A stretch of 64,000 nt of DNA from Prevotella sp. (GCA_022641735.1 JALCDQ010000003.1:186001-250000), one strand, 5' to 3'. Counted from the first letter of the stretch, positions 44,012-53,250 are shown. Notes: generated from the letters alone by a model not told the origin. A program made the numbers and translations.

Positions 44012-44452
44012 ATGAAACCGACAGAACAGACCACACAACAGATAGAACGTGTAATCAAAAAGATTGCGCAGAAATTTCCAACTGATGAAGACACCTCCAT
44101 CATTACAGACATACATCTGAGAGCTTCACAAGACAGTGGAGAACTGGTTGCCTTTAATGATGATGAAGAGGAAATCACCCGTTGCGTGGTGGAACAATGG
44201 ATTGACAACAAGGATGAGAACTTCTACACGGAAATCACTTCTACCCTCCGTGAAGAACTCCGTAATCTTCATGACATTGTTGACAACTTAGGTATTTTGA
44301 AGCCTTACAGCTTTGTTTTGGAGGATGACGACCAGGAAAACATTGCCGAACTCTATGTTGCTGATGATGACACTGTCATCATAGGGGGTGACCTCATGGA
44401 GAACCTTGACAAAGACCTCGACAGTTTTCTCGATAATCTGCTCAAAGAATAA
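44012..44452 (+). CDS. Acidic protein of unknown function
   Basis: 146 residues from ATG 44012; an upstream in-frame start at 43985 sits on the promoter. It is strongly acidic (DEDTS, DDEEE, EDDDQEN, ADDDT) and lacks a signal peptide or membrane helix, so it is cytosolic. It looks alpha/beta with a helical C-terminus (NLDKDLDSFLDNLLKE). No family is recognised. It is monocistronic and converges on the second GHL10 gene, with a shared hairpin terminator between them. Confidence 0.75.
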   Translation: MKPTEQTTQQIERVIKKIAQKFPTDEDTSIITDIHLRASQDSGELVAFNDDEEEITRCVVEQWIDNKDENFYTEITSTLREELRNLHDIVDNLGILKPYSFVLEDDDQENIAELYVADDDTVIIGGDLMENLDKDLDSFLDNLLKE

Positions 44453-44498
44453 TCACATTCCCTTTTATAGAAAACTGAAATAATCAGCAAAATAATAG

Positions 44499-44533
44499 GA
44501 AGGTGAAACCTGAACCATCAGAGTTTCACCTTC
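44499..44533. terminator. Bidirectional hairpin between converging genes
   Basis: GAAGGTGAAAC and GTTTCACCTTC form a perfect 11-bp stem with a 13-nt loop. The right arm overlaps the last codons of the minus-strand GHL10 gene. U-rich sequence follows on the minus strand (CTATTATTTTG). Confidence 0.68.
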
Positions 44534-46023
44534 TTAGCTTTACCTGCTGACTCATTTCCCACTCTATCCAATGCCGTCACGACATAAGTGTAGCGATTTT
44601 CTCCATTGGAATAAGGCAATTGGAAATGCGTATCTGAAGTAATCTTGATAATTTTAGAGGCATCCTCAAGATTGACATTCTCTCCCTTCTGAAAGCAATA
44701 CACCACATAACGGGAAACTTCATCACCCCATTTCTTCGCCTTTGGAGCTTTCCAAAAGAGCATATATCCATCGGCTGTCCACACAGGTTTCACCTTGCGG
44801 GGCTTCTTCGGGGCTTTATCATCAAGGAAAGGCATCGCTGGTGGCAATGCCGGATTTTTCCAATAATTGCTGCGAAGTATCGTCTCATAATTACCCGGAT
44901 TCTGAGTTACAGCTTGAGCATACCACAAAACAGAGCCTTCCACATTCTGACATTCTTCATGCAACTGGTGTTTTGCAACCATCTGATTCGTCTGAGGATT
45001 CTGAATGTCAGCGGTTTGCACAGTTCTCATCACATCCTCACCAATGTAAAGAGGACGATGTGAAGCCTTCTGATTCCACCAACGAATCAACGTCTGATAG
45101 TCAGCCGCCTTGTTGCCTATCTGCCAATAAAGTTGGGGAACACAGTAGTCAAGCCACCCGTTATTCACCCATTTCAACACATCGGCGTACAAGTCATCAT
45201 AGTTCTGCAAGCCATTGGTATCAGAGCCATTCAAAGGGTCACTCTTCTTGTTGCGATAAATACCGAAAGGCGACACGCCAAATTTTACCCATGGCTTGAG
45301 ATGATGGATATGTTCGCCCATCTCCTTGACAAATAAATCAACGTTATACCGACGCCAATCTCCCTTGTTTTGCAGGCCATTGCTGTTGGTGGCAAACAGA
45401 TTATCATCGGGTATCGTCAACCCTGCTGCCGGATAAGGATAGAAATAATCATCGATATGCATGCCGTCAATATCATAGCGCTTCACGATATCATCCACCA
45501 CGCTCAAGATATAGTCACGGTTTTCCTTTAATCCGGGATTGAGCACATAAAGCCCTCCATACTCGAAAGCACGCTCAGGATGGGTGTTGAGAATATGGTT
45601 AGGGGCTAAAGCCGTCGGTGATTTCATGCGTGCCCGATAAGGATTTATCCATGCGTGAAGTTCCATTCCCCGCTTATGACATTCGGTAATCATCCATGCC
45701 AAAGGGTCCCAATAAGGATTCGGAGCTTGCCCTTGAACGCCTGTAAGAAAACGACTCCAAGGCTCTATACTGCTTGGATAGAGGGCATCACATTCTCCCC
45801 GAACTTGAAAGATTACGGCATTCACGCCATCTCTTTGCAAGGCATCGAGCTGTTGGGTGAGCATCTGCTGAATCTCAGCAGTCGATTTGCCCACGTAGAT
45901 ACCATTGACGCATTGCATCCAAGCGCCACGAAACTCTCTCTTCCCGGAAGCCTGCACAGTGAAAACACTGAGCATCAACAGCCCCAAGACAATATATAAC
46001 CGTTTAAGTATGTTTGTTTTCAT
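44518..46023 (-). CDS. GHL10/DUF187 family glycoside hydrolase, second paralogue
   Basis: 501 residues from ATG 46023 (MKTNILKRLYIVLGLLMLSVFTVQA is a signal peptide). A longer frame would begin upstream of the promoter. GHL10 barrel signatures: REFRGAWMQCV, GVNAVIFQVRGECDALYPS, CHKRGMELHAWINPYRA, YDIDGMHIDDYFYPYP and DYCVPQLYWQIG. It ends with a fibronectin-III-like domain (~400-501) and lacks the C-terminal sorting-like domain of the paralogue at 6755, so it may stay periplasmic or be lipid-free secreted. It is closer than that paralogue to B. subtilis YngK. The substrate is unproven. Confidence 0.88.
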   Translation of the reverse strand: MKTNILKRLYIVLGLLMLSVFTVQASGKREFRGAWMQCVNGIYVGKSTAEIQQMLTQQLDALQRDGVNAVIFQVRGECDALYPSSIEPWSRFLTGVQGQAPNPYWDPLAWMITECHKRGMELHAWINPYRARMKSPTALAPNHILNTHPERAFEYGGLYVLNPGLKENRDYILSVVDDIVKRYDIDGMHIDDYFYPYPAAGLTIPDDNLFATNSNGLQNKGDWRRYNVDLFVKEMGEHIHHLKPWVKFGVSPFGIYRNKKSDPLNGSDTNGLQNYDDLYADVLKWVNNGWLDYCVPQLYWQIGNKAADYQTLIRWWNQKASHRPLYIGEDVMRTVQTADIQNPQTNQMVAKHQLHEECQNVEGSVLWYAQAVTQNPGNYETILRSNYWKNPALPPAMPFLDDKAPKKPRKVKPVWTADGYMLFWKAPKAKKWGDEVSRYVVYCFQKGENVNLEDASKIIKITSDTHFQLPYSNGENRYTYVVTALDRVGNESAGKAKKVKL

Positions 46024-46028
46024 CCTTG

Positions 46029-46036
46029 CAAAGTTA
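46029..46036 (-). promoter_or_regulatory. -7 promoter element for GHL10 paralogue, near-leaderless
   Basis: The minus strand reads TAACTTTG, then CAAGG, then the start ATG at 46023: only five bases separate promoter element and start codon. Confidence 0.68.
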
Positions 46037-46194
46037 CAAAAAACATCTGAAACTTCCAAATAATTTGTCTCTTTAGCTATAGGTTAAAAGATTTCTAATA
46101 GTTCTCATTCTCTTCCATAAGCATAGACTCGTGGAAAAATGATACTCCTGGCACTTACTTTTTATCGCTGTACTCGCCTATAAATCTCATTAAT

Positions 46195-46583
46195 GAATTA
46201 AGTTAAAACGGTTAATGAGCTTTATACAAGTTACTCATGAAATATACAAAAATAGTCTATGGCATAGACTATTTGGCCAAATGAGGAGGACATTTAGCCA
46301 AATAGCAAACTCATTAGTAGCTTTTTACAGGCCTAATAATCGTTGTTTACAGGGTAAAAGGCTATCTTTTACATCGTCAAAGACCGTCTTTTAGGATACA
46401 ATCAGATTTTTTGAAAAACCGTCCTCGTCGAAAAGGCCTTTTTCGTGCGATATAAGCGACTTTCTTTTCAGAGGTTCACTGCATGAAGCCTCACCCTTTT
46501 TAGAGCTGCATGTTGCATTTGCATATTTATGCAAACAGGATGTATAATATGCAAAAAGATAATCTGATATATTCAATTAAAAC
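46195..46583. repeat. Long dispersed non-coding element, copy 2
   Basis: Counterpart of 33751-34158: the same head (TTAAAACGG ... TCATGAAATATACAAAAA), two rather than three TTTGGCC-type boxes (46272 and 46293), a four-unit 22-bp array at 46310-46397, and a 167-bp tail without net indel relative to copy 1. The tail contains TTTGCAT/ATGCAAA as an inverted repeat. The loss or gain of one box accounts for the 22-bp length difference in the head. Confidence 0.75.
46310..46397 (-). repeat. 22-bp x 4 intergenic array, copy F
   Basis: Units at 46310, 46332, 46354 and 46376; the third reads GTAAAAGGCTATCTTTTAC. It is inside the long element and in the same relative place as copy D (17 bp after the last TTTGGCC-type box in both). 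Confidence 0.85.
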
Positions 46584-46665
46584 CAAGTTGAATCCCAGAA
46601 AATTAACATTTGGAGGACCAATAAATTAGCCCTCCTTTGCATTATCTCCTGTTTCCATCTCATTT

Positions 46666-47232
46666 TCAATCGCTCTTCAGCCAGTTTTCAATGATTTTCC
46701 GGCCTTGTGGGGTCAGCACACTTTCAGGATGAAACTGAATGCCATGAATGTCATAGCTGCGGTGCTTCAGGCCCATGATATATCCTTCATCACTTTCCGC
46801 CGTAACTTCAAGACAATCAGGAAGGGTATCACGATCGACTACCCACGAATGATAGCGCCCCATCATCATCCTGCTAGGCAGACCTTCTAATATCGGGTCA
46901 TTGCCAAGAATTGTCCCTTCGGTAGCCACTCCATGAAAGACTTCTGAAAGATTAGTCAACTTAGCACCAAACACCTCCCCTATTGCCTGATGTCCCAAGC
47001 AAACTCCAAGAATTGATTTCTGGCCTGCATAGGTGCGAATGACGTCCAACAGCAAGCCCGCTTCTTCAGGGATGCCAGGACCAGGAGAAAGCAATATCTT
47101 GTCGAAGACCTCCAACTGCGAGAGTTGAAACTGGTCGTTGCGATAAACAGTGACCTCCGCGCCCAATTCCCTGACGAGATGCGCGAGGTTATAAGTGAAA
47201 CTATCGTAATTATCAATGAGTACTATATTCAT
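46666..47232 (-). CDS. trpG: Anthranilate synthase component II (glutaminase)
   Basis: A 188-residue class I glutamine amidotransferase that supplies ammonia to TrpE. MNIVLIDNYDSFTYNLAHLV, LSPGPGIP, catalytic Cys in GVCLGHQAIG, and His/Glu in IQFHPESVLTPQG are all present. The MGRYHSWVVD stretch fits TrpG/PabA. Last gene of the operon; its start overlaps the trpE stop by 4 bp. A dual role in folate synthesis (PabA) is possible. Confidence 0.95.
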   Translation of the reverse strand: MNIVLIDNYDSFTYNLAHLVRELGAEVTVYRNDQFQLSQLEVFDKILLSPGPGIPEEAGLLLDVIRTYAGQKSILGVCLGHQAIGEVFGAKLTNLSEVFHGVATEGTILGNDPILEGLPSRMMMGRYHSWVVDRDTLPDCLEVTAESDEGYIMGLKHRSYDIHGIQFHPESVLTPQGRKIIENWLKSD

Positions 47233-48635
47233 AACGTTTCTGCTATTTTAATTGCTTTCACAAGGGCTCCAAGCTTATTGTTGCTTTCTTGGAGTTCATA
47301 TTCATCATTGCTCTTAGCCACAACACCACTGCCCGCTTGAAACCACAACTCATTATTGCGACTGATAAAGGTACGGATGACGATGGCCTGATTGAGATTT
47401 CCATTCAATCCGATGAAGCCGATGCAACCTCCATAAGCCCCCCGATTGTGAGGCTCAAGCTCTGAGATTATCTGCATAGCCCTCACCTTTGGAGCACCCG
47501 AAAGGGTACCAGCAGGGAATGTATCGATGAAAGCACGGAGCTTGCTGTTGACATCCGTCTTGAAAAGCGTTCCCGAAACACGGCTTACCAAATGGATGAC
47601 ATGACTATAGAACTGCATATCCTTATAGAAATCCACCTTCACTCCATGACAATTACGGGAAAGATCATTGCGCGCAAGATCTACAAGCATCACATGTTCA
47701 GCATTCTCCTTAGGGTCATTGCGCAAGAATTCCGCATTCTTCTTGTCCTGCACAGGGTCGCCAGTACGCTTTGTCGTCCCTGCTATAGGGTCGATGAAAG
47801 CCTTGTCATCCTCTATCCTGCAATGCGTTTCGGGTGATGAGCCGAAGATGCGAAAGCCCCCAAAGTCGAAATAAAAGAGATAAGGGCTCGGGTTAATACT
47901 CCTCAACGCACGATAGAGTTTAAAATCATCACCCTCGTATTTATGGCAAAACCTGCGGGAAGGTACAATCTGAAAGACATCACCACGAAGACAATGCTGC
48001 ACACAACGACGGATATTCGCCTTATGTTTCTCATCTGTCATCGGGCTGAACGACTCTCCAACGGGATGGAAATCAAAACATTGAGTCACTTTATTCAAGT
48101 GCTTTTCCAATGTGTCCAAGTCTTCCGACAAGGAAATCAACATCATCGTATTGTTGAAATGGTCAAAGACTATCAAGTCCTGATACATTATATATAATAT
48201 GTCGGGGGCATCATTCTTTATCATGGTGCTATCCTTGACCTCTATATCTTCAAAATAACGCACCGCATTAAAAGACGTATAGCCATAGAGACCACAATAA
48301 TTGCAGCCCTCGCCTTGTACATCGAAACGCTCAATGAAGGCAGAAAGAGCATCAGCCACCTGAATTTTTGCCTTCCCCTTTACGGAAGTATCTATCGCTT
48401 CCTGTACCTGAGAACCATCCGGATAAGTACAGATAATCGTGCCATGACTTACTGCCACCTGGGCAATCGGATGAATACCGATGAAAGAACGGGCTGTATC
48501 ATGGCTATGATAATCGGAACTCTCCATGAGCACTGATTGCGGATATAGGTCACGAAGGCTCATATATACCCCCACGGGAGTATAGAGGTCGCCCAGCAAC
48601 TGCTTCGTATGTGTTGTATATTTAAAAGTCGCCAT
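47229..48635 (-). CDS. trpE: Anthranilate synthase component I
   Basis: A 468-residue chorismate-utilising enzyme; with TrpG it makes anthranilate. The C-terminal half carries FQIVPSRRF, SPYLFYFDFGGFRIFGSSPETH, PIAGTTKRT, HVMLVDLARNDLSR and GAPKVRAM. An N-terminal segment has LMESSDYHSHDTARSF, which contributes to the Trp feedback site (LESS motif equivalent). Its start lies 14 bp inside trpB. Confidence 0.96.
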   Translation of the reverse strand: MATFKYTTHTKQLLGDLYTPVGVYMSLRDLYPQSVLMESSDYHSHDTARSFIGIHPIAQVAVSHGTIICTYPDGSQVQEAIDTSVKGKAKIQVADALSAFIERFDVQGEGCNYCGLYGYTSFNAVRYFEDIEVKDSTMIKNDAPDILYIMYQDLIVFDHFNNTMMLISLSEDLDTLEKHLNKVTQCFDFHPVGESFSPMTDEKHKANIRRCVQHCLRGDVFQIVPSRRFCHKYEGDDFKLYRALRSINPSPYLFYFDFGGFRIFGSSPETHCRIEDDKAFIDPIAGTTKRTGDPVQDKKNAEFLRNDPKENAEHVMLVDLARNDLSRNCHGVKVDFYKDMQFYSHVIHLVSRVSGTLFKTDVNSKLRAFIDTFPAGTLSGAPKVRAMQIISELEPHNRGAYGGCIGFIGLNGNLNQAIVIRTFISRNNELWFQAGSGVVAKSNDEYELQESNNKLGALVKAIKIAETL

Positions 48636-49824
48636 ATTCCTTTGCCATTTTCTTGTTCTTCAGATAAGTCTCCACATCCTTGTCTCCACGACCGGAAACC
48701 GTCAAGACAACCACATCTTCAGGGCGGAAGGTCATCTTCTTCAAGGCTGCCACCGCATGAGCACTCTCGATGGCAGGAATGATTCCCTCCATGCGTGTAA
48801 GCTCATAACCGGCATAGATAGCCTCATTATCATTGATGGCAAGCACCTGTTCCCTGCCCTTTTCAGCAAGGTCGGCGTGCATAGGACCAATGCCCGGATA
48901 GTCCAAACCTGCACTAATGGTGAAGGCCTCTTTGATTTGTCCGTCTTCTGTCTGCATCACAAGAGAGCGTGCACCATGGATGATGCCCTCCGTACCACAA
49001 TGGATAGTGGCTGCCGTATAATCCGTATCGATGCCATGACCACCAGCTTCGGCAAGCACAATCTTCACTCGGTCGTCGTCGATATAATGATAAATGGTTC
49101 CTGCGGCGTTACTTCCTCCACCTACACAAGCAACCAGATAATCAGGATAATCACGCCCTATCTTCTCTTGCAACTGCCATTTGATTTCCTCAGAGATGAC
49201 GCTTTGCATCTTCGCAACAATGTCAGGATAAGGATGCGGGCCCATGGTTGACCCCACAATATAGAAAGTATCACGCGGATGACAGCACCAGTCACGGATG
49301 GCTTCACTGCATGCATCACTCAAAGTCATGTTTCCAGTGGTGACAGGATGAACGGTAGCCCCCAGCATACGCATTCTTTCCACATTCGTATGCTGACGTT
49401 CCACATCCGTTTTGCCCATGAATATCTCGCATTGCATATTCATCAGCGCGCACACCGTAGCCGTTGCCACACCATGTTGGCCAGCTCCCGTCTCAGCAAT
49501 GATGCGTGTCTTGCCCATCTTTTTGGCCATCAGAATCTGCCCAATGGTATTGTTTATCTTATGGGCACCCGTATGATTCAGGTCTTCCCGCTTCAAATAA
49601 AGCTGGCAACCATATTTCTCACTCATCCTTTGAGCATAATATAAGGGTGAAGGACGCCCCACATAGTCTTTCAACAATTGATGATATTCCTTCTTAAACT
49701 CCTCACTTTCAATAATCGGACGATAAGCATCCTGAAGGTCGTGCACACACTTATATAAGATTTCAGGCACATAGGCACCGCCAAAATGTCCGAAAAAACC
49801 ATTGTTATCTACTTGATATTTCAT
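48622..49824 (-). CDS. trpB: Tryptophan synthase beta chain
   Basis: A 400-residue PLP enzyme joining indole and serine. The PLP lysine is in LNHTGAHKINNTIGQ; ETGAGQHGVATA, CVGGGSNAAG and the opening GHFGGAYVPE are TrpB1-type signatures. ATGA overlap with trpA upstream and a 14-bp overlap with trpE downstream indicate close translational coupling. Confidence 0.97.
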   Translation of the reverse strand: MKYQVDNNGFFGHFGGAYVPEILYKCVHDLQDAYRPIIESEEFKKEYHQLLKDYVGRPSPLYYAQRMSEKYGCQLYLKREDLNHTGAHKINNTIGQILMAKKMGKTRIIAETGAGQHGVATATVCALMNMQCEIFMGKTDVERQHTNVERMRMLGATVHPVTTGNMTLSDACSEAIRDWCCHPRDTFYIVGSTMGPHPYPDIVAKMQSVISEEIKWQLQEKIGRDYPDYLVACVGGGSNAAGTIYHYIDDDRVKIVLAEAGGHGIDTDYTAATIHCGTEGIIHGARSLVMQTEDGQIKEAFTISAGLDYPGIGPMHADLAEKGREQVLAINDNEAIYAGYELTRMEGIIPAIESAHAVAALKKMTFRPEDVVVLTVSGRGDKDVETYLKNKKMAKEYGDF

Positions 49825-50597
49825 TTTCTTAATGCTTCATAAAGTTCATCGATGGCCTTGTCAGGGTCGTGAGTTTCATTGAGTAAGGTGACAAACTTAC
49901 TGCCTATAATGGCGCCGGCGGCATTCTGCTGGGCACTTTCGAGCGTCTGTTTATTGCTGATGCCAAACCCTATCATGCGAGGATTGTGAAGATTCATCGC
50001 ATTGATACGCTGAAAATACTGCTGTTTAGCATCATCAAAGCTCTGCTGCGCGCCCGTGATACTTGCACTCGACACCATATAGATGAAGCCGTCCGTATGC
50101 TCATCGATAAAGCGAATGCGCTCTTCTGAGGTCTCGGGAGTAATCATCATGATGACACGAACATCATATTTGTCGGCAATAGGCTTCACTACATTCATGT
50201 AGTCATCAAATGGAAGGTCCGGAATGATACATCCCGATACGCCGCTCTCCACGCAACTCTTGAAGAAATCTTCCATGCCATAATGCATCACTACATTCAG
50301 ATAACCCATCATAACGAGAGGTATATTGACCTCATTTTTTATCTCCTTGAGTTGGGAGAACAACTTTTTCAGCGTCATTCCATTCTTCAAAGCCATGGTT
50401 CCAGCCGACTGTATGACTGGTCCGTCAGCCAATGGGTCACTGAATGGAATGCCCACTTCTATCATGGAAATACCTTTGCGCTCAAGCGTTTTGATGACTT
50501 TGCCCGTCATTTCCAGTTCCGGGCATCCTGCACAAAAGTAAAGAGAAAGCAACTTTTTATCTTTGCTTTCTGCAAACAATTTATTTATCTTATTCAC
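49821..50597 (-). CDS. trpA: Tryptophan synthase alpha chain
   Basis: A 258-residue TIM barrel that cleaves indole-3-glycerol phosphate. The catalytic Glu is in GISMIEVGIPFSDPLADGPVIQ; catalytic Asp is in CIIPDLPFDD. Phosphate-binding loop GFGISN is present. It starts 29 bp after trpF and overlaps trpB by 4 bp. Confidence 0.96.
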   Translation of the reverse strand: MNKINKLFAESKDKKLLSLYFCAGCPELEMTGKVIKTLERKGISMIEVGIPFSDPLADGPVIQSAGTMALKNGMTLKKLFSQLKEIKNEVNIPLVMMGYLNVVMHYGMEDFFKSCVESGVSGCIIPDLPFDDYMNVVKPIADKYDVRVIMMITPETSEERIRFIDEHTDGFIYMVSSASITGAQQSFDDAKQQYFQRINAMNLHNPRMIGFGISNKQTLESAQQNAAGAIIGSKFVTLLNETHDPDKAIDELYEALRK

Positions 50598-50626
50598 AAT
50601 ACTAATCTTTAATAATGATTTTCTGA

Positions 50627-51331
50627 TTATTCTTCGCGTATTTCACGAATAAATGTTCGGAGTTTCTCTACATCTTTCACTCCCGGCTCTGTTTCAAAGC
50701 AACTGTTAAGGTCAATACCTGCAAACTGAGGATGATGAAAAGACTTCACTAAAGTCGCATCTTCAGGACCTATACCGCCACTGAGAAGAAAAGGAATGTC
50801 AAGCGTATAATGCTCAAGAATATCCCAGTTGAAAGACTGTCCACTGCCTCCTACCGACTTGCATTTGGTGTCGAAGAGAAACATATCCACTACCCTAATA
50901 TAGTCATTACACTTCTCAAGATCATCCAACTTCTCTATGCTGATGGCTTTGATGATTTTAATGCCCTTCCGAATATCAGGGTCGAGCGTACGGCGAAGGT
51001 TCTCACAGGTTTCCCGAGGCTCCTTTCCATGAAGCTGAATATAATCAAGACGATAGTTGAAGACACGCGTAATGATGTTTTGAGGCATATCATCGACAAA
51101 GACACCCACACGAAGAGGCTGCTTCACAGGATCTGCAACAGGGATTTCTTTCCCCGTATTCCGCTTCAGGCGTTCCTCACTGTAATCAGGGATGATGCCC
51201 GCTCTGGCACTAATCATCTGCACATAACGCGGACTTTTAGGATAGAAAATGAATCCCATCATATCGATTTCCAACTCAGATACCTTGCGGATATTATCGG
51301 CTTCACGCATGCCACAAACCTTGATAATCAT
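50627..51331 (-). CDS. trpF: Phosphoribosylanthranilate isomerase
   Basis: 234 residues from ATG 51331 (MIIKVCGMREADN, with the catalytic Cys). FIFYPKSPRYV, LHGKE and DLNSCFETEPGVKD, including the catalytic Asp region, identify TrpF. An insertion of ~18 residues (around YSEERLKRNTGKEIPVAD) lengthens the loop after beta-2. A promoter-like TAACTTTG precedes it in the 62-bp gap after trpC. Confidence 0.93.
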   Translation of the reverse strand: MIIKVCGMREADNIRKVSELEIDMMGFIFYPKSPRYVQMISARAGIIPDYSEERLKRNTGKEIPVADPVKQPLRVGVFVDDMPQNIITRVFNYRLDYIQLHGKEPRETCENLRRTLDPDIRKGIKIIKAISIEKLDDLEKCNDYIRVVDMFLFDTKCKSVGGSGQSFNWDILEHYTLDIPFLLSGGIGPEDATLVKSFHHPQFAGIDLNSCFETEPGVKDVEKLRTFIREIREE

Positions 51332-51355
51332 ATTCTTTTCTTCATTTACAGAGTT

Positions 51356-51363
51356 CAAAGTTA
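51356..51363 (-). promoter_or_regulatory. Possible internal trp promoter upstream of trpF
   Basis: The minus strand reads TAACTTTG (then AACTC), 24 bp before the trpF ATG, in the largest gap of the operon. It would give attenuator-independent expression of trpFABEG. Confidence 0.4.
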
Positions 51364-51393
51364 CAGAAAAATTCCGAAATTCCCATATATATT

Positions 51394-52185
51394 CTATGAT
51401 TTTATCCCAGAGAGAAATTCATGGAGAGCTTCACCAGGCTTTTCTGCCTTCATAAAAGTCTCTCCAATGAGAAATCCACGGAAGCCTACAGCACGCAAAT
51501 CGCTGACTGTAAGAGGCGTTCCAATACCACTCTCGCTCACTTTACAAACACCCTTCGGAAGCTTATCAGCAAGCCGATAACTATTCTGAACATTCGTTAT
51601 GAACGTTCCAAGATTACGGTTGTTGATGCCATACATATCCGGCTCCAAACCTGCATACTCCAAATCACGCTCACTGTGCATCTCCAACAGCACCTCCATG
51701 CCCAATTCATGCGCCTTTTCCATCAGTTGACTGCACTCGTCTTCAGAAAGACACGCAGCGATGAGAAGCACTGCCGAAGCCCCACTATATCGCGCTTGAA
51801 GCAACTGATATTCATCGATGATGAAGTTCTTGTATAGGATTGGAATCGTAACTCCAGAGATACGGGCAGCCTGAATGAATTCATCATAACCGCCAAAGTA
51901 CTTCTGATCGGTAAGGATGCTCAATGCTGTGGCCCCATGACGCTGATAATCCAGTGGCACAATGTCCGACTTCGCATCTTTGTGAATCCACCCTTTAGAA
52001 GGCGATTTACGCTTAAATTCAGCGATAATGCCCGTTTTTGACTCCATCAAAGCCTTTTGCATGGAAGGGACGGGCACATTCAGAGCCTTTTCTGCCATGG
52101 CATAAAGCTGTCGGATAGGCAATATCTGTCGAAACTCGGCAATCTCTTTGCGCTTATAAGCAACGATTTCTTCTAAGATGTCCAT
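51394..52185 (-). CDS. trpC: Indole-3-glycerol phosphate synthase
   Basis: 263 residues from ATG 52185 (MDILEEIVAYKRKEIAE). Catalytic residues sit in IIAEFKRKSPSKGWI (Glu, Lys), SILTDQKYFGG (Lys in the beta-3 loop), YKNFIIDEYQL, GINNRNLGTF and VSESGI. Monofunctional, not fused to TrpF. The frame extends four codons upstream, overlapping the trpD stop. Confidence 0.95.
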   Translation of the reverse strand: MDILEEIVAYKRKEIAEFRQILPIRQLYAMAEKALNVPVPSMQKALMESKTGIIAEFKRKSPSKGWIHKDAKSDIVPLDYQRHGATALSILTDQKYFGGYDEFIQAARISGVTIPILYKNFIIDEYQLLQARYSGASAVLLIAACLSEDECSQLMEKAHELGMEVLLEMHSERDLEYAGLEPDMYGINNRNLGTFITNVQNSYRLADKLPKGVCKVSESGIGTPLTVSDLRAVGFRGFLIGETFMKAEKPGEALHEFLSGIKS

Positions 52186-52193
52186 GGATGAAA

Positions 52194-53198
52194 TCAACTG
52201 TTATATTCAACGAATTTCTTGAAGGTAGCCTTTGCCTTACCACTCTCGATGCTCTCACGGGCAATATCGAGGCATTCTTCTATGCTCTTCTTGCCCTTCT
52301 CCATCACCTGAATACCAAAGGCTGCATTTGCCATAACCACATTTTTCTGACCAGGGAGAGCCCTGTTTTCAAGCACGGCATCAAATATTTCTTTGGCCTC
52401 TTCTTCGCTGGCTCCAGCCACCAATTCCTCTGGTTTGACGAGAGGAAAGCCTAAATCTGAAGGCTTGAACACTTTCTCATAAGCATTTGTGGTAACCTTG
52501 AAGTCGCTCGTAAGCGAAATCTCGTCATAGCCATCAATGCTGTTCACGATGCCATAATCGATGCCTATCTTCTGATAAACCTGATGATAGAGGCGCATCT
52601 GATTGAGATTGGCAACACCAAGAAGCTGTGCCTTTGGGCGAGAAGGATTCACGATAGGCCCGAGAAGGTTGAATACCGTAGGGAATTGAAGAGCCTTTCG
52701 GATAGGCCCTACAAACTTCATAGCCTTAGCGAAGAGCTGAGCATGCAGATACACAATGCCTGCCTCATTGAGAGAACGGTTGAGTTTGTCAATGTCAGAA
52801 GTGAACTTCACTCCATGCTGAGCAATCACATTCGATGCTCCACTTACAGATGTAGCTGCAAAATTGCCGTGTTTAGCCACCTTATAACCTGCTCCCGCTA
52901 TCACAAAACAAGAAGTGGTAGAGATGTTGAAAGTGTTCTTGCGGTCGCCACCAGTTCCCACTACATCGATATAGCGGTCACAATCGAGGATGGCAGGAAC
53001 GCCAGTTTCCAAGATACCATCACGAAATCCGAGCAGTTCTTCCACCGTTACGCCACGCATCTGAAGAGCCGTAAGCAAAGCAGTAATCTGCTCATCAGGA
53101 TATTCACTCTGAGTAATACCAATCAAAATTTGCTTGGTTTCCTCACGCGTCAGTTGCTCATGATTGAGCATACGATTCAAAATGTCTTTCATTGCCAT
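52194..53198 (-). CDS. trpD: Anthranilate phosphoribosyltransferase
   Basis: 334 residues; transfers phosphoribose from PRPP to anthranilate. VDVVGTGGDRKNTFNIST-type glycine loop (here YIDVVGTGGDRKNTFNIST), KHGNFAATSVSGASNV and FNLLGPIVNPSRPKAQL are diagnostic. ATG 53198 is preceded at 9 bp by AGGAG, one of few clear Shine-Dalgarno sites in the window; a second Met two codons in is less well placed. First structural gene of the operon, behind the leader and attenuator. Confidence 0.96.
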   Translation of the reverse strand: MAMKDILNRMLNHEQLTREETKQILIGITQSEYPDEQITALLTALQMRGVTVEELLGFRDGILETGVPAILDCDRYIDVVGTGGDRKNTFNISTTSCFVIAGAGYKVAKHGNFAATSVSGASNVIAQHGVKFTSDIDKLNRSLNEAGIVYLHAQLFAKAMKFVGPIRKALQFPTVFNLLGPIVNPSRPKAQLLGVANLNQMRLYHQVYQKIGIDYGIVNSIDGYDEISLTSDFKVTTNAYEKVFKPSDLGFPLVKPEELVAGASEEEAKEIFDAVLENRALPGQKNVVMANAAFGIQVMEKGKKSIEECLDIARESIESGKAKATFKKFVEYNS

Positions 53199-53250
53199 AA
53201 TTAAAATCTCCTATATTTTTTATTTTTAAAAGTTCCAAAACTCACTAAAC

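Larger units (their letters stand above)
46060..46665. other. 606-bp gene-free region holding the second long element
   Basis: 46060-46194 shows no feature I can name. 46195-46583 is the long repeat element, copy 2. 46611-46637 holds a weak stem GGAGG/CCTCC that may end the trp operon. No coding sequence is supported. Confidence 0.55.
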
